The notes under the pieces: model-generated
The model's database searches: none
What the model was told of the DNA's origin: nothing
The model's input: only the letters and a program-made list of their open reading frames with translations
DNA from: Abyssibacter sp036156195
GTDB lineage: Bacteria; Pseudomonadota; Gammaproteobacteria; Nevskiales; OUC007
Length of the DNA stretch: 64,000 nt
Assembly: GCA_036156195.1 (NCBI GenBank)
Contig: JAYZUZ010000019.1
Location: 1 to 64,000, forward strand
Direction of reading: 5' to 3'
Part shown: in pieces, positions 8,437 through 18,400 of the stretch
Layout of the letters: each line of letters begins with the position of its first letter
How positions within the stretch are numbered: position 1 is the first letter of the stretch
Translations under genes and position numbers: made by a program

Positions 8437-10671
8437 TCAGCGGCCGACCAGCTGCGCGATCATGTCCGGGGGCACGGCCTTACTGAACAAAAACCCCTGC
8501 CCCTTGCGGCATCCCTGCTCCAGTAGCAGCCGGCGCTGGACTTCTTCCTCGACGCCTTCGGCCAGCACGTCCATATCAAAGTCCTCGGCCAGCCCGATGA
8601 CGGCCTTAATCAGGCTGAGATCCCGGGGTTCCGAAGCCACACCGCGAACAAAGCTGCGATCGATCTTGATCAGATCCACCGGCAGCTCACGCAACACGGC
8701 CAACGACGAGGCGCCGGTGCCGAAATCGTCCAGTGCCGTGCGCACACCAAAGTTACGTAGCACGCTCAGGGTTTGAGCCGCAGCGGCCGGATGGCGCATG
8801 ACAGCGGTCTCCGTCACCTCGATACAAAGCCGCTCAGGCGGCACACCGGCGCGCCGCATCTGCTCGATGAGCCAGTCCGCTGTTTCAGGCCGTGGCAGCG
8901 AGTAACCGGACATGTTCAGCGCAACATAGATATGCGGGGGTAAGACCGCGAGATCCCGCAGACAACGCGCCAGCACGTACTCGGTCATCTCGCCAATCAG
9001 CCCGCTTTCTTCGGCGATGGGCACGAACTCCGAGGGCGCAACCGGGCCGACGTCCGAAGCCGGCCAACGGACCAGCGCCTCGACACCGAGTACACGACGC
9101 GACTCCATGTCCACCACGGGCTGGTAGTGCACGTCGAGCTCATCGGATTGCAGCGCCCGCGCAAGATGCTGTTGCACGTTCGTGGCCCGGATGGCATAGG
9201 CGCGATGCTGGGCATCGAACCGGGTGACGCGATTTCGCCCCTCGCGCTTGGCCTGGTACATCGCGGTGTCGGCATCGGCCAGCAAGCGCTCGGGATCCAG
9301 GGTTGCATCATGGCTATCCACGAAGGTCCAGCCGATGGATGCGGTGAGCTGAAAGGGCTGCTCGTCCAGAGTCATCGGTTCCTTGATCCACGCAAGCAGC
9401 CGCCGACTGAGGCGATCCGCATCGTCGCGGCTGGTGACCGATTCGCTGAGCAGTACAAACTCGTCCCCCCCGAAACGGGCGACGGTGTCTGACGGCCCTG
9501 CAAACTGACGGAGGCGGTCCGCCGTGCGTGCCAGCAGTTCATCGCCGGCCCGGTGCCCCAGCCCATCGTTGACCAGCTTGAACCCGTCAATGTCCATGAA
9601 CAGCACGGCCAGGGCGCCACCAGAGACGCGAATGCGATCACAGGCGTGACCGAGCCGGTCCGCGAGAAGCACCCGGTTACCGAGGCCGGTGAGCGGGTCA
9701 TGCAATGCGTCGTTGGCCAGACGCGATTCAAAATCCTTGCGCAGGGTGATGTCGTAAGCGTTGAGCAACAGCGCACCGACGGCGTCGTCCTGTCGCAGAT
9801 CGCTGAGGGTTCCGGCCACCCACCGCCACTCCTGCTCGTCGCTGAGCAGCCGGCAATCGGGCAGTGGGACCACCGGCCCCGAACGCCCGGCCAGGAGTCG
9901 ATCGATTCGCGCACGAACCGCCCGGACGTCGTTCGGATGCAAGCGAGACAACCAGCTGCGTTGACCCTGCAACTGCTGCAAATCAAAACGCCGCAAGGAA
10001 CTACTGACGTACTCGGGTACGCCGGCTTCATTGAAGAGCAGCACAAAGTCCGAAGCGTGGCGCGTCAGCGCCGCCAGACGCTCCTGGGCGCGCCGAGCCT
10101 CCACCTCGGCCTGGCTGGACACCAGCACTGCGGTAATGCCGTCTGCAACCGCGCGTAGCAGATTGATTTCGCCTTCATGGAATTCGCGCGGTTCCCGGAC
10201 GGCATCAAAGCCGACAAATCCGACCAGCACGCCCAACGAAAACATCGGCACAACCACCAGTGATTGAATGGCCTGCGCCGTCAGAATTTCACGCTCGGCC
10301 CGGCGATGCTCCGGCAACGCAGCGACATTGCCCACCGAGACCGAATCACCCGCATGCAGACGATCCATCCAGAATGCGAACGCCTCGACCGGCACGGATT
10401 GCAGGTTGTCGATTTCCGCAGAAATCCCGTCTGCGCACCACTCATGCGTGTTGCGCATGGTCTCCCCCTGGAAGAGGAACACGTACGCGCGGTCTGCACT
10501 CAGGTGCTCGCCCAGGGCTGCGAGCCCTTGGGACACCGCCTCGTCTACGGCATCAGCCTGGACATGCAACATGCGCGCAACAATGCGGCGAACCAGGTCC
10601 TGTGTCTGCAACAATCCTGCAAGCCGCTCGGCTGCGGAGTTGTTGTCCATTGGTTCGGCGCCTCGCCCCAT
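8437..10671 (-). CDS. GAF-PAS-GGDEF-EAL c-di-GMP turnover protein
   Basis: Cytoplasmic signalling enzyme of 744 residues with no TM segment. Order: GAF-type sensor (about 15-185), PAS (about 200-315), GGDEF (about 325-480) and EAL (about 495-740). The GGDEF motif is intact (residues 401-405, RFGGDEF), so cyclase activity is possible; the RxxD inhibitory site five residues before it is absent (GPSD). The EAL domain has EALVRW (531-533), DDFGTG and the loop-7 AEGVE motif, so phosphodiesterase activity is also likely. Which activity dominates cannot be told. It is divergent from the PAS-GGDEF gene at 10860 across 188 bp. A second in-frame Met at codon 8 (10650) is an alternative start. Confidence 0.93.
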   Translation of the reverse strand: MGRGAEPMDNNSAAERLAGLLQTQDLVRRIVARMLHVQADAVDEAVSQGLAALGEHLSADRAYVFLFQGETMRNTHEWCADGISAEIDNLQSVPVEAFAFWMDRLHAGDSVSVGNVAALPEHRRAEREILTAQAIQSLVVVPMFSLGVLVGFVGFDAVREPREFHEGEINLLRAVADGITAVLVSSQAEVEARRAQERLAALTRHASDFVLLFNEAGVPEYVSSSLRRFDLQQLQGQRSWLSRLHPNDVRAVRARIDRLLAGRSGPVVPLPDCRLLSDEQEWRWVAGTLSDLRQDDAVGALLLNAYDITLRKDFESRLANDALHDPLTGLGNRVLLADRLGHACDRIRVSGGALAVLFMDIDGFKLVNDGLGHRAGDELLARTADRLRQFAGPSDTVARFGGDEFVLLSESVTSRDDADRLSRRLLAWIKEPMTLDEQPFQLTASIGWTFVDSHDATLDPERLLADADTAMYQAKREGRNRVTRFDAQHRAYAIRATNVQQHLARALQSDELDVHYQPVVDMESRRVLGVEALVRWPASDVGPVAPSEFVPIAEESGLIGEMTEYVLARCLRDLAVLPPHIYVALNMSGYSLPRPETADWLIEQMRRAGVPPERLCIEVTETAVMRHPAAAAQTLSVLRNFGVRTALDDFGTGASSLAVLRELPVDLIKIDRSFVRGVASEPRDLSLIKAVIGLAEDFDMDVLAEGVEEEVQRRLLLEQGCRKGQGFLFSKAVPPDMIAQLVGR

Positions 10672-10859
10672 GCGCGTGCTCGCGGTGGTGAGCGCCCATC
10701 GTATCGAATCCCACGCGGGTTAGCTGTTTTTAGGGAGACAAAGCCCCTACGCGCACGTGCCTGTCCGGGCGGCAACGCGCCACCACCGGCTTCGGGTTCG
10801 AGCCAGCGCTCCGACCTGGAGGCTACGGGTGTGGGATCATCGCTGCATCGGAGACCGGA

Positions 10860-11831
10860 GTGACGACCGCGAACAACATGGCCAGGCAGCCAACATCGCA
10901 GGATTATCGGGATGTCGACCCGCGTCGATTCGTCGACTTGCTCTCGGAATCGCCCATGGCCTACGCCGCCATGGTCGAGAGCATCACGGGCTTTGGCATC
11001 TACCTGATCGACGCGCGCGGCCATATCCTCACCTGGAACCAAGGCGCCGAACGAATCACCGGCCTGCCGCGCGCCCGGGTGATTCGCCAGCCCTACGCAA
11101 CGCTGTTCGAATCGGAGGGCCGGGCCGCAGACCTGCCCGCGCAGATTCTCGGGTTCACCAAGTATCACGGACACTACAGTGACGAACACCTGCGTCGTCG
11201 CGGCGCTCAGGAGCAGTTTCGGGCGCTGGCGACCCTGGATGTCGTCCAGGATCCGCGCGGACAGCACACCGGCTTTGTCGAGGTCATCCGGGATGTCACG
11301 GCAGACCGTGAACGGGAAGCAGCGCTCTACACCCAGGCCACCACCGATGTGCTGACCGGATTACCCAATCGCGCCCATTTCACCCAGCAGGCGACGCAGG
11401 AGATCGAGCGCGCGCGGCGCTACTTCGAGCCGGTGTCCGTGGCCATGGTGGACGTTGATCACTTCAAGTCCGTCAACGATACACATGGCCACCATGTCGG
11501 CGATCTCGCGTTACAGCACGTGGCCGGCATCCTGCGCAGCAACGCACGCCGCATCGACATTCTGGGCCGGCTCGGCGGCGAAGAGTTTGCCTTGCTGCTG
11601 CCTCGCGCCAACACGCAACCCGCCGTGGAACTCTGCGAGCGCATGCGCGTGGCCTTGTACCAGTCCCGCGTCGAGACACCCACCGGACCACTGCAGATTG
11701 CCGCCAGCGTGGGCGTTGCTTCGCTGAACCGGGAAAGCACCACGTTGGACAGCCTGCTGGAGCGGGCGGACAAGGCCTTGTACAAGGCCAAGCGCCAGGG
11801 ACGGAACCGGGTCGAAGCCTGGATGCTGTGA
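10860..11831 (+). CDS. PAS domain diguanylate cyclase
   Basis: 323-residue soluble protein that should condense two GTP into c-di-GMP. An N-terminal PAS domain (about 30-155, with GFGIYLIDARGHILTWNQGAE) precedes the GGDEF domain (about 160-320) with GGEEF at 239-243, TDVLTGLPNR at its start and the substrate helix FKSVNDTHGHHVGD. RRID lies exactly five residues before GGEEF, giving a canonical RxxD inhibitory site, unlike its divergent neighbour. Start is GTG at 10860 from the open frame; GGAG touches it, so the ATG at 10878 is also possible. The gene is followed after 95 nt by ettA with no clear terminator. Confidence 0.92.
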   Translation: MTTANNMARQPTSQDYRDVDPRRFVDLLSESPMAYAAMVESITGFGIYLIDARGHILTWNQGAERITGLPRARVIRQPYATLFESEGRAADLPAQILGFTKYHGHYSDEHLRRRGAQEQFRALATLDVVQDPRGQHTGFVEVIRDVTADREREAALYTQATTDVLTGLPNRAHFTQQATQEIERARRYFEPVSVAMVDVDHFKSVNDTHGHHVGDLALQHVAGILRSNARRIDILGRLGGEEFALLLPRANTQPAVELCERMRVALYQSRVETPTGPLQIAASVGVASLNRESTTLDSLLERADKALYKAKRQGRNRVEAWML

Positions 11832-11926
11832 TCCGGCCCCTCAGGCCGATCCCCCACCCGCCGGCTCGCGTCCGCCCAGCCCGATCAGCGATAATCCCCG
11901 CCCTTCCCGCCACAGATTCAATGCCC

Positions 11927-13588
11927 ATGGCCCAGTACGTCTACACCATGAACCGCGTCGGCAAGCTCGTGCCGCCGGACAAGCAGATCCTGCGCGACAT
12001 CTCGCTGTCGTTCTTCCCGGGCGCCAAGATCGGTGTCTTGGGCTACAACGGCGCCGGTAAGTCCACGCTGCTGCGCATCATGGCGGGTATCGACACCGAC
12101 ATTCAGGGTGAGGCGCGGCCGCAGCCCGGCATTAACATTGGCTACCTGCCACAGGAGCCCGAACTGGACCCCGCCAAGGACGTGCGCGGCAATGTCGAAG
12201 ACGGCCTGGGCGAAATCAAGAACGCGCAGGATCGGCTCAACGAGGTCTACGCGGCCTATGCCGAGCCCGATGCGGATTTCGATGCGCTGGCCGCCGAACA
12301 GGCCAAGCTCGAAGCGATTTTGCAGGCCGGCGACGCGCATAACCTGGATCAAAAACTCGACAAGGCCGCTGCCGCGCTGAACCTGCCCGCCTGGGATGCC
12401 GACGTGACCAAGCTATCGGGTGGTGAGCGTCGTCGAGTCGCGCTGTGTCGCCTGCTGCTGTCCGCGCCGGACATGATTCTGCTCGACGAGCCCACCAACC
12501 ACCTGGATGCCCAGTCGGTCGCCTGGCTGGAACGCTTCCTCGACGAGTTCCCCGGCACGGTGGTGGCGGTCACGCATGATCGCTACTTCCTCGACAATGT
12601 CGCGGGCTGGATTCTGGAGCTGGATCGCGGCCACGGGATTCCCTACGAGGGCAACTACTCCTCCTGGCTGGAGCAGAAGGAGAAGCGCCTGGAGCAGGAG
12701 GCCAAGAGCGAGGCCGCACGCACCAAGGCCATGCAGCAGGAACTGGAATGGGTGCGGTCCAACGCCAAGGGCCGGCAGACCAAGTCCAAGGCACGCCTGA
12801 AGGCCTTTGAGGACCTGCAGAATCCGACCACACAAAAGCGCTCGGAGACCAACGAGATCTACATTCCGCCGGGCCCGCGCCTGGGCGAGCTGGTCTATGA
12901 GCTTGAGGGTGTGTCCAAGTCCTTTGGCGGTCGTCAGCTCTATGACAACCTGAGCATGAAGGTCCCGCGCGGGGCCATCGTCGGCATCATCGGCCCCAAC
13001 GGGGCCGGCAAGTCCACGTTCTTCAAGCTGCTGACCGGTCAGGAACAGCCCGACGGCGGCACGATCCGCGTCGGCGATACGGTCGAGGCGGCCTATGTCG
13101 ACCAGGCCCGCGACCACCTCGATGACGACAAGACCATCTGGGAAGAGATCTCCGGCGGCCAGGACATCATGAAAGTGGGCAACTACGAGGTGCCGTCGCG
13201 CGCCTACGTGGGTCGCTTCAACTTCAAGGGCACCGACCAGCAGAAGCGTGTCGGCAAGCTGTCGGGCGGTGAGCGTAACCGTGTGCACCTGGCCAAACTG
13301 CTGGCCAGCGGGGGCAACGTCCTGCTCTTGGACGAACCCACCAACGATCTCGACGTGGAAACCCTGCGCGCATTGGAAGACGCCCTGCTGGCCTTCCCCG
13401 GCTGCGTCATGGTGATCAGCCATGATCGCTGGTTCCTGGATCGCATTTCCACGCATATCCTGGCGTTCGAGGATGACTCGGTGGAGTTCATCGAAGGCAA
13501 CTACCAGGACTACGCGGCTGACTACAAGCGGCGTCATGGCAAAGAAGTCGGCGTCGACGTCAAGGCCACCCGACGCAAGATCGGCTAG
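11927..13588 (+). CDS. ettA: Energy-dependent translational throttle protein EttA (ABC-F ATPase)
   Basis: ABC-F family ATPase that binds the ribosomal E site and gates entry into elongation according to ATP level. 553 residues, matching E. coli EttA. Two ABC cassettes each have Walker A (GYNGAGKST and GPNGAGKST), signature (LSGGERRR, LSGGERNR) and Walker B (MILLDEPTNHLD, VLLLDEPTNDLD). They are joined by the charged P-site tRNA interaction linker (about 240-310, EQKEKRLEQEAK onward). The N-terminus MAQYVYTMNRVGKLVPP is characteristic of EttA. The ATG at 11927 matches the family start; ATG 11921 would add two residues. Upstream in-frame codons from 11828 are non-coding. Confidence 0.96.
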   Translation: MAQYVYTMNRVGKLVPPDKQILRDISLSFFPGAKIGVLGYNGAGKSTLLRIMAGIDTDIQGEARPQPGINIGYLPQEPELDPAKDVRGNVEDGLGEIKNAQDRLNEVYAAYAEPDADFDALAAEQAKLEAILQAGDAHNLDQKLDKAAAALNLPAWDADVTKLSGGERRRVALCRLLLSAPDMILLDEPTNHLDAQSVAWLERFLDEFPGTVVAVTHDRYFLDNVAGWILELDRGHGIPYEGNYSSWLEQKEKRLEQEAKSEAARTKAMQQELEWVRSNAKGRQTKSKARLKAFEDLQNPTTQKRSETNEIYIPPGPRLGELVYELEGVSKSFGGRQLYDNLSMKVPRGAIVGIIGPNGAGKSTFFKLLTGQEQPDGGTIRVGDTVEAAYVDQARDHLDDDKTIWEEISGGQDIMKVGNYEVPSRAYVGRFNFKGTDQQKRVGKLSGGERNRVHLAKLLASGGNVLLLDEPTNDLDVETLRALEDALLAFPGCVMVISHDRWFLDRISTHILAFEDDSVEFIEGNYQDYAADYKRRHGKEVGVDVKATRRKIG

Positions 13589-13596
13589 TCCAACGC

Positions 13597-14379
13597 ATGA
13601 CCGACGTGGTGGATTTCAACCAACCCGCCCTGCGCTGGCGCCGGGGCGGGTTGCAATCCATCCAGATCATTGAACAGGTCTGGCTGGATGATCTGCTGGG
13701 TATCGAGGCCCAGAAGGCGCGCCTGGTCTCGAATACCGCACAGTTTGTCGCTGGTGCACCGGCCAACCACGCCCTGCTAACCGGCGCCCGTGGCACGGGC
13801 AAGTCCTCGCTGGTCAAGGCCGTGCTCACACGCTATGCCGACGCGGGTCTTCGGCTGGTCGAAATCGCGCCCACTGACCTGGTCGATCTACCCGATGTGG
13901 TTGCGCCGCTGCGAGATGCGCCGTATCGATTCATCCTGTATGTCGATGACTTCTCCCTGGGGGCAACCGACCACACGCTCACGGCCCTGAAGGCCGCATT
14001 GGATGGCAGCATCGAGGCCCCTCCGGAGAACGTGCTGCTCTACGCCACCTCGAACCGGCGTCATCTTCTGCCGGAGCCCAAGTCCGACAACCTGGACGCG
14101 TACAACCTCGACGGAGAGATTCATCCCGGCGAGGCGGTGGAAGAGAAAATCTCGCTATCGGACCGCTTCGGCCTGTGGCTGTCGTTCTACCCGTTCAATC
14201 AGGCCGGCTACCTGGAGATCGTTACGGCCCATCTGCAGCGGCTTGGTGGCATGGAACTGACCAGCGACGCCCGTACTGCTGCCTTGCAGTGGGCGCTGGG
14301 CCGCGGCTCGCGCTCGGGTCGAACGGCCCACCAGTTCGCCCGTCACTGGGTCGGCTCGCACCAGCTCGAGCGGCGCTAG
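13597..14379 (+). CDS. DUF815 family AAA-type ATP-binding protein
   Basis: 260-residue soluble protein of the DUF815 P-loop family, function unknown. Walker A is GARGTGKSS (about residues 64-72), Walker B-like FILYVDDFS follows, and LYATSNRRHLLPE is the conserved sensor segment. The family has an AAA-like fold and is common next to housekeeping genes. It starts 8 nt after the ettA stop, so the two are probably co-transcribed, and a hairpin terminator follows at 14426. Confidence 0.85.
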   Translation: MTDVVDFNQPALRWRRGGLQSIQIIEQVWLDDLLGIEAQKARLVSNTAQFVAGAPANHALLTGARGTGKSSLVKAVLTRYADAGLRLVEIAPTDLVDLPDVVAPLRDAPYRFILYVDDFSLGATDHTLTALKAALDGSIEAPPENVLLYATSNRRHLLPEPKSDNLDAYNLDGEIHPGEAVEEKISLSDRFGLWLSFYPFNQAGYLEIVTAHLQRLGGMELTSDARTAALQWALGRGSRSGRTAHQFARHWVGSHQLERR

Positions 14380-14425
14380 GCGCACCCCAGCCCGCCTGAA
14401 TCCCCCGTTTTCGGGGTGTGGCAGG

Positions 14426-14452
14426 AAATTTCGCCCATCACGAAATTTTTTT
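14426..14452 (+). terminator. Probable intrinsic terminator after ettA-DUF815
   Basis: The 8-bp stem AAATTTCG/CGAAATTT with a 7-nt loop runs straight into TTTT. The stem is AT-rich and therefore weak, but position (47 nt after the DUF815 stop) and U-tract fit. A small hairpin CCCCG-TTTT-CGGGG lies just before it at 14403-14416. Confidence 0.5.
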
Positions 14453-14780
14453 GCCCCGCTCGATTTGTCAAAACACGACACTCGCCAAGGCCGCTCCACA
14501 CCCCCGTCACCCCCCGGATTCACGCCGTCGCCTGAACCTGTGTTCAGTTGATGCTGAACGAACATGTCTCCGAATTCTCTAATTGGAGACACGCCTTTAA
14601 TTCCTTTTTATTCAACTGCTTATCAATTGATTCGACTGCGATAAATCCGATCTCCGTCGCCGATCAGAGACAGTAGACGCCCCGAAATGACCGCTTTATC
14701 GTGGCTCCACCAGCTGAGCAACGGCTTACACCGCGACTCAGCCCGGTTTGCAAGATTGAGGTTTCGACAAGGAGTCAGGA
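14453..14780. other. Gene-free stretch upstream of the CsbD gene
   Basis: About 330 bp with no supported gene, clearly more AT-rich in 14570-14650 than its surroundings. It presumably carries the promoter of the CsbD gene. I could not find a -35/-10 pair good enough to name. Confidence 0.5.
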
Positions 14781-14981
14781 ATGAATCAGCACCAATGGGA
14801 AGGTAAGTGGGACCAGATGAAAGGCCAGCTGCGCCAAACCTACGGCGATCTGACCGATGACGAACTTGAAAGCGCCAAGGGTGACCGCGAGGAACTCATC
14901 GGCCGCATCAAGGAAAAGTACGGCGAAACCAAGGAATCGATCAACCAGAAACTGGACGAGATCGCTTCCAAACTGAACTGA
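14781..14981 (+). CDS. CsbD family stress-response protein
   Basis: 66-residue, highly charged small protein of the CsbD/YjbJ family. It begins MNQHQWEGKWDQMKGQLRQ, the family hallmark, and continues with a helical Lys/Glu-rich tail. CsbD proteins accumulate under general stress in other bacteria; their molecular role is unknown. A strong ribosome site (AAGGAG) sits 8 nt before the ATG, and a strong terminator at 15058-15085 follows, so it is a monocistronic, well-translated gene. Confidence 0.93.
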   Translation: MNQHQWEGKWDQMKGQLRQTYGDLTDDELESAKGDREELIGRIKEKYGETKESINQKLDEIASKLN

Positions 14982-15057
14982 AGATCAGCGCAAGCTGATC
15001 CCAGTACGCGACCACCCTACGTTCCCCCCCTCCCCCCGCGCGTGGGCAGGTCGCTCG

Positions 15058-15085
15058 GGCCGCATCTTCGGATGCGGCCTTTTTT
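15058..15085 (+). terminator. Intrinsic terminator of the CsbD gene
   Basis: Perfect 9-bp stem GGCCGCATC-TTCG-GATGCGGCC closed by a stable UUCG tetraloop and followed by six T residues. A smaller hairpin GATCAGC-GCAA-GCTGATC lies just after the CsbD stop (about 14983-15000). Confidence 0.93.
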
Positions 15086-15120
15086 GTGTGTACGGGCTTG
15101 GGCTTGGATTCAGCAATCGA

Positions 15121-15335
15121 CGGGAAGTCCTGTCGCAGCAGGCCGTTGCTGTTCTCGTTGCTGCCACGACGCATGCGGTTCCGCAAAGTAGATGGCCATC
15201 CTCAGATGCTTGCTCATCAACGGATGCTCAGCCATCTCGGAGCCCCGGTCGTGAGTTCATCGACAGCCGGAGAAATGCGTCGATCTTCCTGAGTTGCCGT
15301 TCAAGGCCTTCTCTGACGGCTGCAGTGAGCGTCCC
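15121..15335 (-). pseudogene. IS30-family transposase remnant (C-terminal catalytic part, frameshifted)
   Basis: Translation of the minus strand in three successive frames gives IS30-type transposase sequence. Segment A (15335-15258) reads TAAVREGLERQLRKIDAFL. After one extra base near 15257, segment B (15256-15161) reads DRGSEMAEHPLMSKHLR, then IYFAEPHASWQ. Segment C (from about 15172 to 15121) reads RRGSNENSNGLLRQDFP. The Asp of DRG and the Glu of NEN are the last two DDE residues. The break between B and C is explained by loss of one of two GTGGCAGC direct repeats (8 bp); restoring it gives WQRGSNEN and exactly 33 residues between that Asp and Glu, as in IS30. Neither the N-terminus nor terminal inverted repeats are visible. 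Confidence 0.82.
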
Positions 15336-15427
15336 AAGTCAGAGGCCAAGACGGAGCGCCCTGCTACTTACAGGTCGCTAAACCAGTAAACTCCCGCCTC
15401 CCCCGACGCCCGCTGCGTCCACACTGC

Positions 15428-18400
15428 ATGTCTGAAAACGCTATAGCCATCGACTGGTCAACCGTCGAAACGCGATCACGACACCGCCTGCAGCGTGAGC
15501 TGCGCCGGGCCAAAACGCCGGAGGCACGTGCGGCCACCACGGCGAAGATCCAGTCCTCGGCCGGAAAGGTGGCGGCGCGGGCAGCGGCCCGTCCCGTGAT
15601 CCAGCTCATGCCAGGCCTGCCGGTGACCGAGCGGGCGGATGACATCCGCGCGGCCATTGCCGACCACCAGGTGGTGGTTGTCACCGGTGACACCGGCTCG
15701 GGCAAGACCACGCAGCTGCCCAAGATTCTGCTGGACATGGGCTATGGCGCTGCTGGTCTGATCGGCCATACCCAGCCACGCAGACTCGCGGCGCGCAGCG
15801 TCGCGCGCCGAATCGCTGAAGAGGTGGACCAGCGTACGGGCGAACTCGTCGGCTTTCAGACCCGCTTCGATGATGCGGTTTCGGACGCCACGCAGGTCAA
15901 ACTGATGACCGACGGCATTCTGCTGGCGGAGACGCGGCGCGACCGTTTTCTCAATCGGTATGAGGCGATCATTGTCGATGAGGCGCACGAGCGCAGCCTC
16001 AACATCGACTTTCTGCTGGGCTATCTCAAGCGGATGCTGCCCAAGCGGCCTGATCTCAAGCTGATCATCACCTCGGCCACCATCGACCCGGAGCGACTGA
16101 GCAAGTTCTTCGACGACGCGCCCATCGTCGCGGTCGAGGGCCGCACCTACCCGGTCGAGATTCGCTACGCCCCGCCCGACCGTGAAGACGACTTGCCGGA
16201 GGCAATCTGGCAGACGGCACAGCAGCTCTGGCGTGAGGCGGCTGGCGACATCCTGGTGTTTCTGCCCGGCGAACGCGACATTCGTGACGCCGACCAGCAT
16301 CTGTCCCGCGCGTTGGCGCACAGCCGGTTCAGCGGGGCCGAGGTGTTGCCGCTGTACTCCCGGCTCACGCGCAGCGCCCAGGATGCGATTTTCAAGCCCA
16401 GCCGCGGCCGTCGGATCGTACTGGCCACAAACGTGGCCGAAACGTCCCTGACCGTGCCGGGCATCCGCTACGTGATCGACAGTGGCTTGGCCCGGATCTC
16501 CCGCTACTCCACGGCGGCGCGCGTGCAACGCCTGCCAATCGAACCCGTCTCCCAGGCGAGTTGCCGGCAGCGTGCGGGACGCTGCGGTCGCGTGTCCGAG
16601 GGCGTGTGCGTGCGCCTGTTCGAGGAGGATGATTTCAACAACCGGCCGGTCTTCACAGACCCGGAAATCCGCCGGACCAATCTCGCCAGCGTATTGCTGA
16701 CGATGGCCGACCTGCAGCTGGGCGAGATCGAGGCGTTTCCGTTCATCGATCCCCCGGAAGGTCGCTACGTGCGCGACGGCATTCGCCTGCTGCAAATGCT
16801 TGAAGCGATGGACGAACGTGGCCAGATCACCCGCCTCGGCCGACAGCTGGCGCGACTACCGCTGGATCCGCGCATCGGGCGCGCACTCATCGCCGGTCAA
16901 CAGGCCGGGATCGCCCCCGTCGTGCGCATTCTTTGCGCCGGTCTGACCATTCAAGATCCGCGAGACCGGCCGGCTGACAAGCGCCAGGCTGCGGATGAGG
17001 CCCAGCGCGATTTTGCGGACAAGCAATCCGACTTCGTCAGCCTGCTCAAGCTCTGGGATGCCTTCCAGCAAGCCAAGCGCGATGAATCCGGCAATGGCGT
17101 CAAGCGCTGGTGCCACCGGCATTTCGTCAATTTCATGCGGATGCGCGAGTGGGAAGACCTGGCGCGTCAGCTGCGCCAGATCGAACGCGACATGGGTTGG
17201 CCAGCGGCCGCCGCCACCGGCGCACAATCCGAGGTCGATGTCGCGGGTTTGCACCGAGCTGTGCTCAGCGGCTTCATCGACCAAATCGGGGTCCACGATG
17301 AACGCGGCGAGTATCTCGGTGCGCGCAACCGGCATTTCCGAATTTTTCCCGGATCCGGCGTCGCCAAGGCCTCGCCACGCTGGATTGTGGCGGGCGAGAT
17401 TCTGGAAACATCCCGGCTTTACGCCCATCAGGTTGGCAAGGTCGAACCCGAGTGGATCGAGCACGTCGGCCAGCACCTGCTCAGCCGCGAACAATACGAA
17501 CCACGCTGGTCGGTGAAGTCCGGTCGGGTCGAGGCGAGCGAGCGTGTACGGTTGTTTGGTCTGCCGCTGGCCGATGGCCGCAAGGTCGACTTTGGCCGCA
17601 TTGACCCAGAGGTCGCCCGCGAGCTGTTCATCCGCGAGGCGCTGGTCCCGCATGCCCTGGTTAGACAGGGGCGCACAGAACCAGGCTTTCTCGCGCATAA
17701 CCGCGTGCTGGTGGAATCCATTGCCGAACAGGAAGCGCGGTTCCGACGCCGCGATCTGATGGTGGATGAACTCACGCAGTTCGCGTTCTACGATGAGCGG
17801 CTGCCGCATGGTGTCTGCGACCGCGCCAGCCTGCTGCGCTGGCTGAAGCAACAGGACGATGCCAACCTGCGGTTCGATGAAGCCACCCTGTTGCGCCACG
17901 CCGGCCTCAGTCTGCCTGAGCAGGACTACCCCAAAACCCTGGCTGTGGGCCAGACGCGGGTCGCCCTGCACTACCGCTTCGAGCCCGGCCACCCGGAAGA
18001 TGGCATCACCGCCCGCGTGCCACTGCCGCTACTCAACCAGATTGACCCGAACCGGGCCGAGTGGCTGGTCCCCGGCCTGTTCGAAGAAGCCATTACCGAG
18101 CGCCTCAAAGCCCTGCCTAAAGCCGTGCGCCGCCAACTAGTGCCGGTTCCGGACACTGCGCGAGTGCTGCGCGAGACACTGGACTTTGGCGAAGGCCGAT
18201 TCGAGGATCAGCTGCGCCATGCACTGCACCGCCGGCTGGGCCGTCCCTTGCCCGGTGATGTCTGGGCGGATTACCAGGCGTCGACCCATTTGCGCATGCG
18301 CTTCGAGGTCCTGGGCGATGACGGCGCGATTCTGGCCGCGGGCCGCGATCTTGATGCGCTGCGGGACCAGTTGGGCGCACAGGCCCGCGAAGCCGTCCAG

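Noticed and set aside
12413..13537. 374-residue minus-strand frame inside ettA
   Set aside because: Shadow of a GC-rich gene; the plus-strand protein is a clear EttA and the shadow has no recognisable domain.
15086..15292. Short plus-strand frames over the IS30 remnant
   Set aside because: They are antisense to the transposase fragment and have no support.
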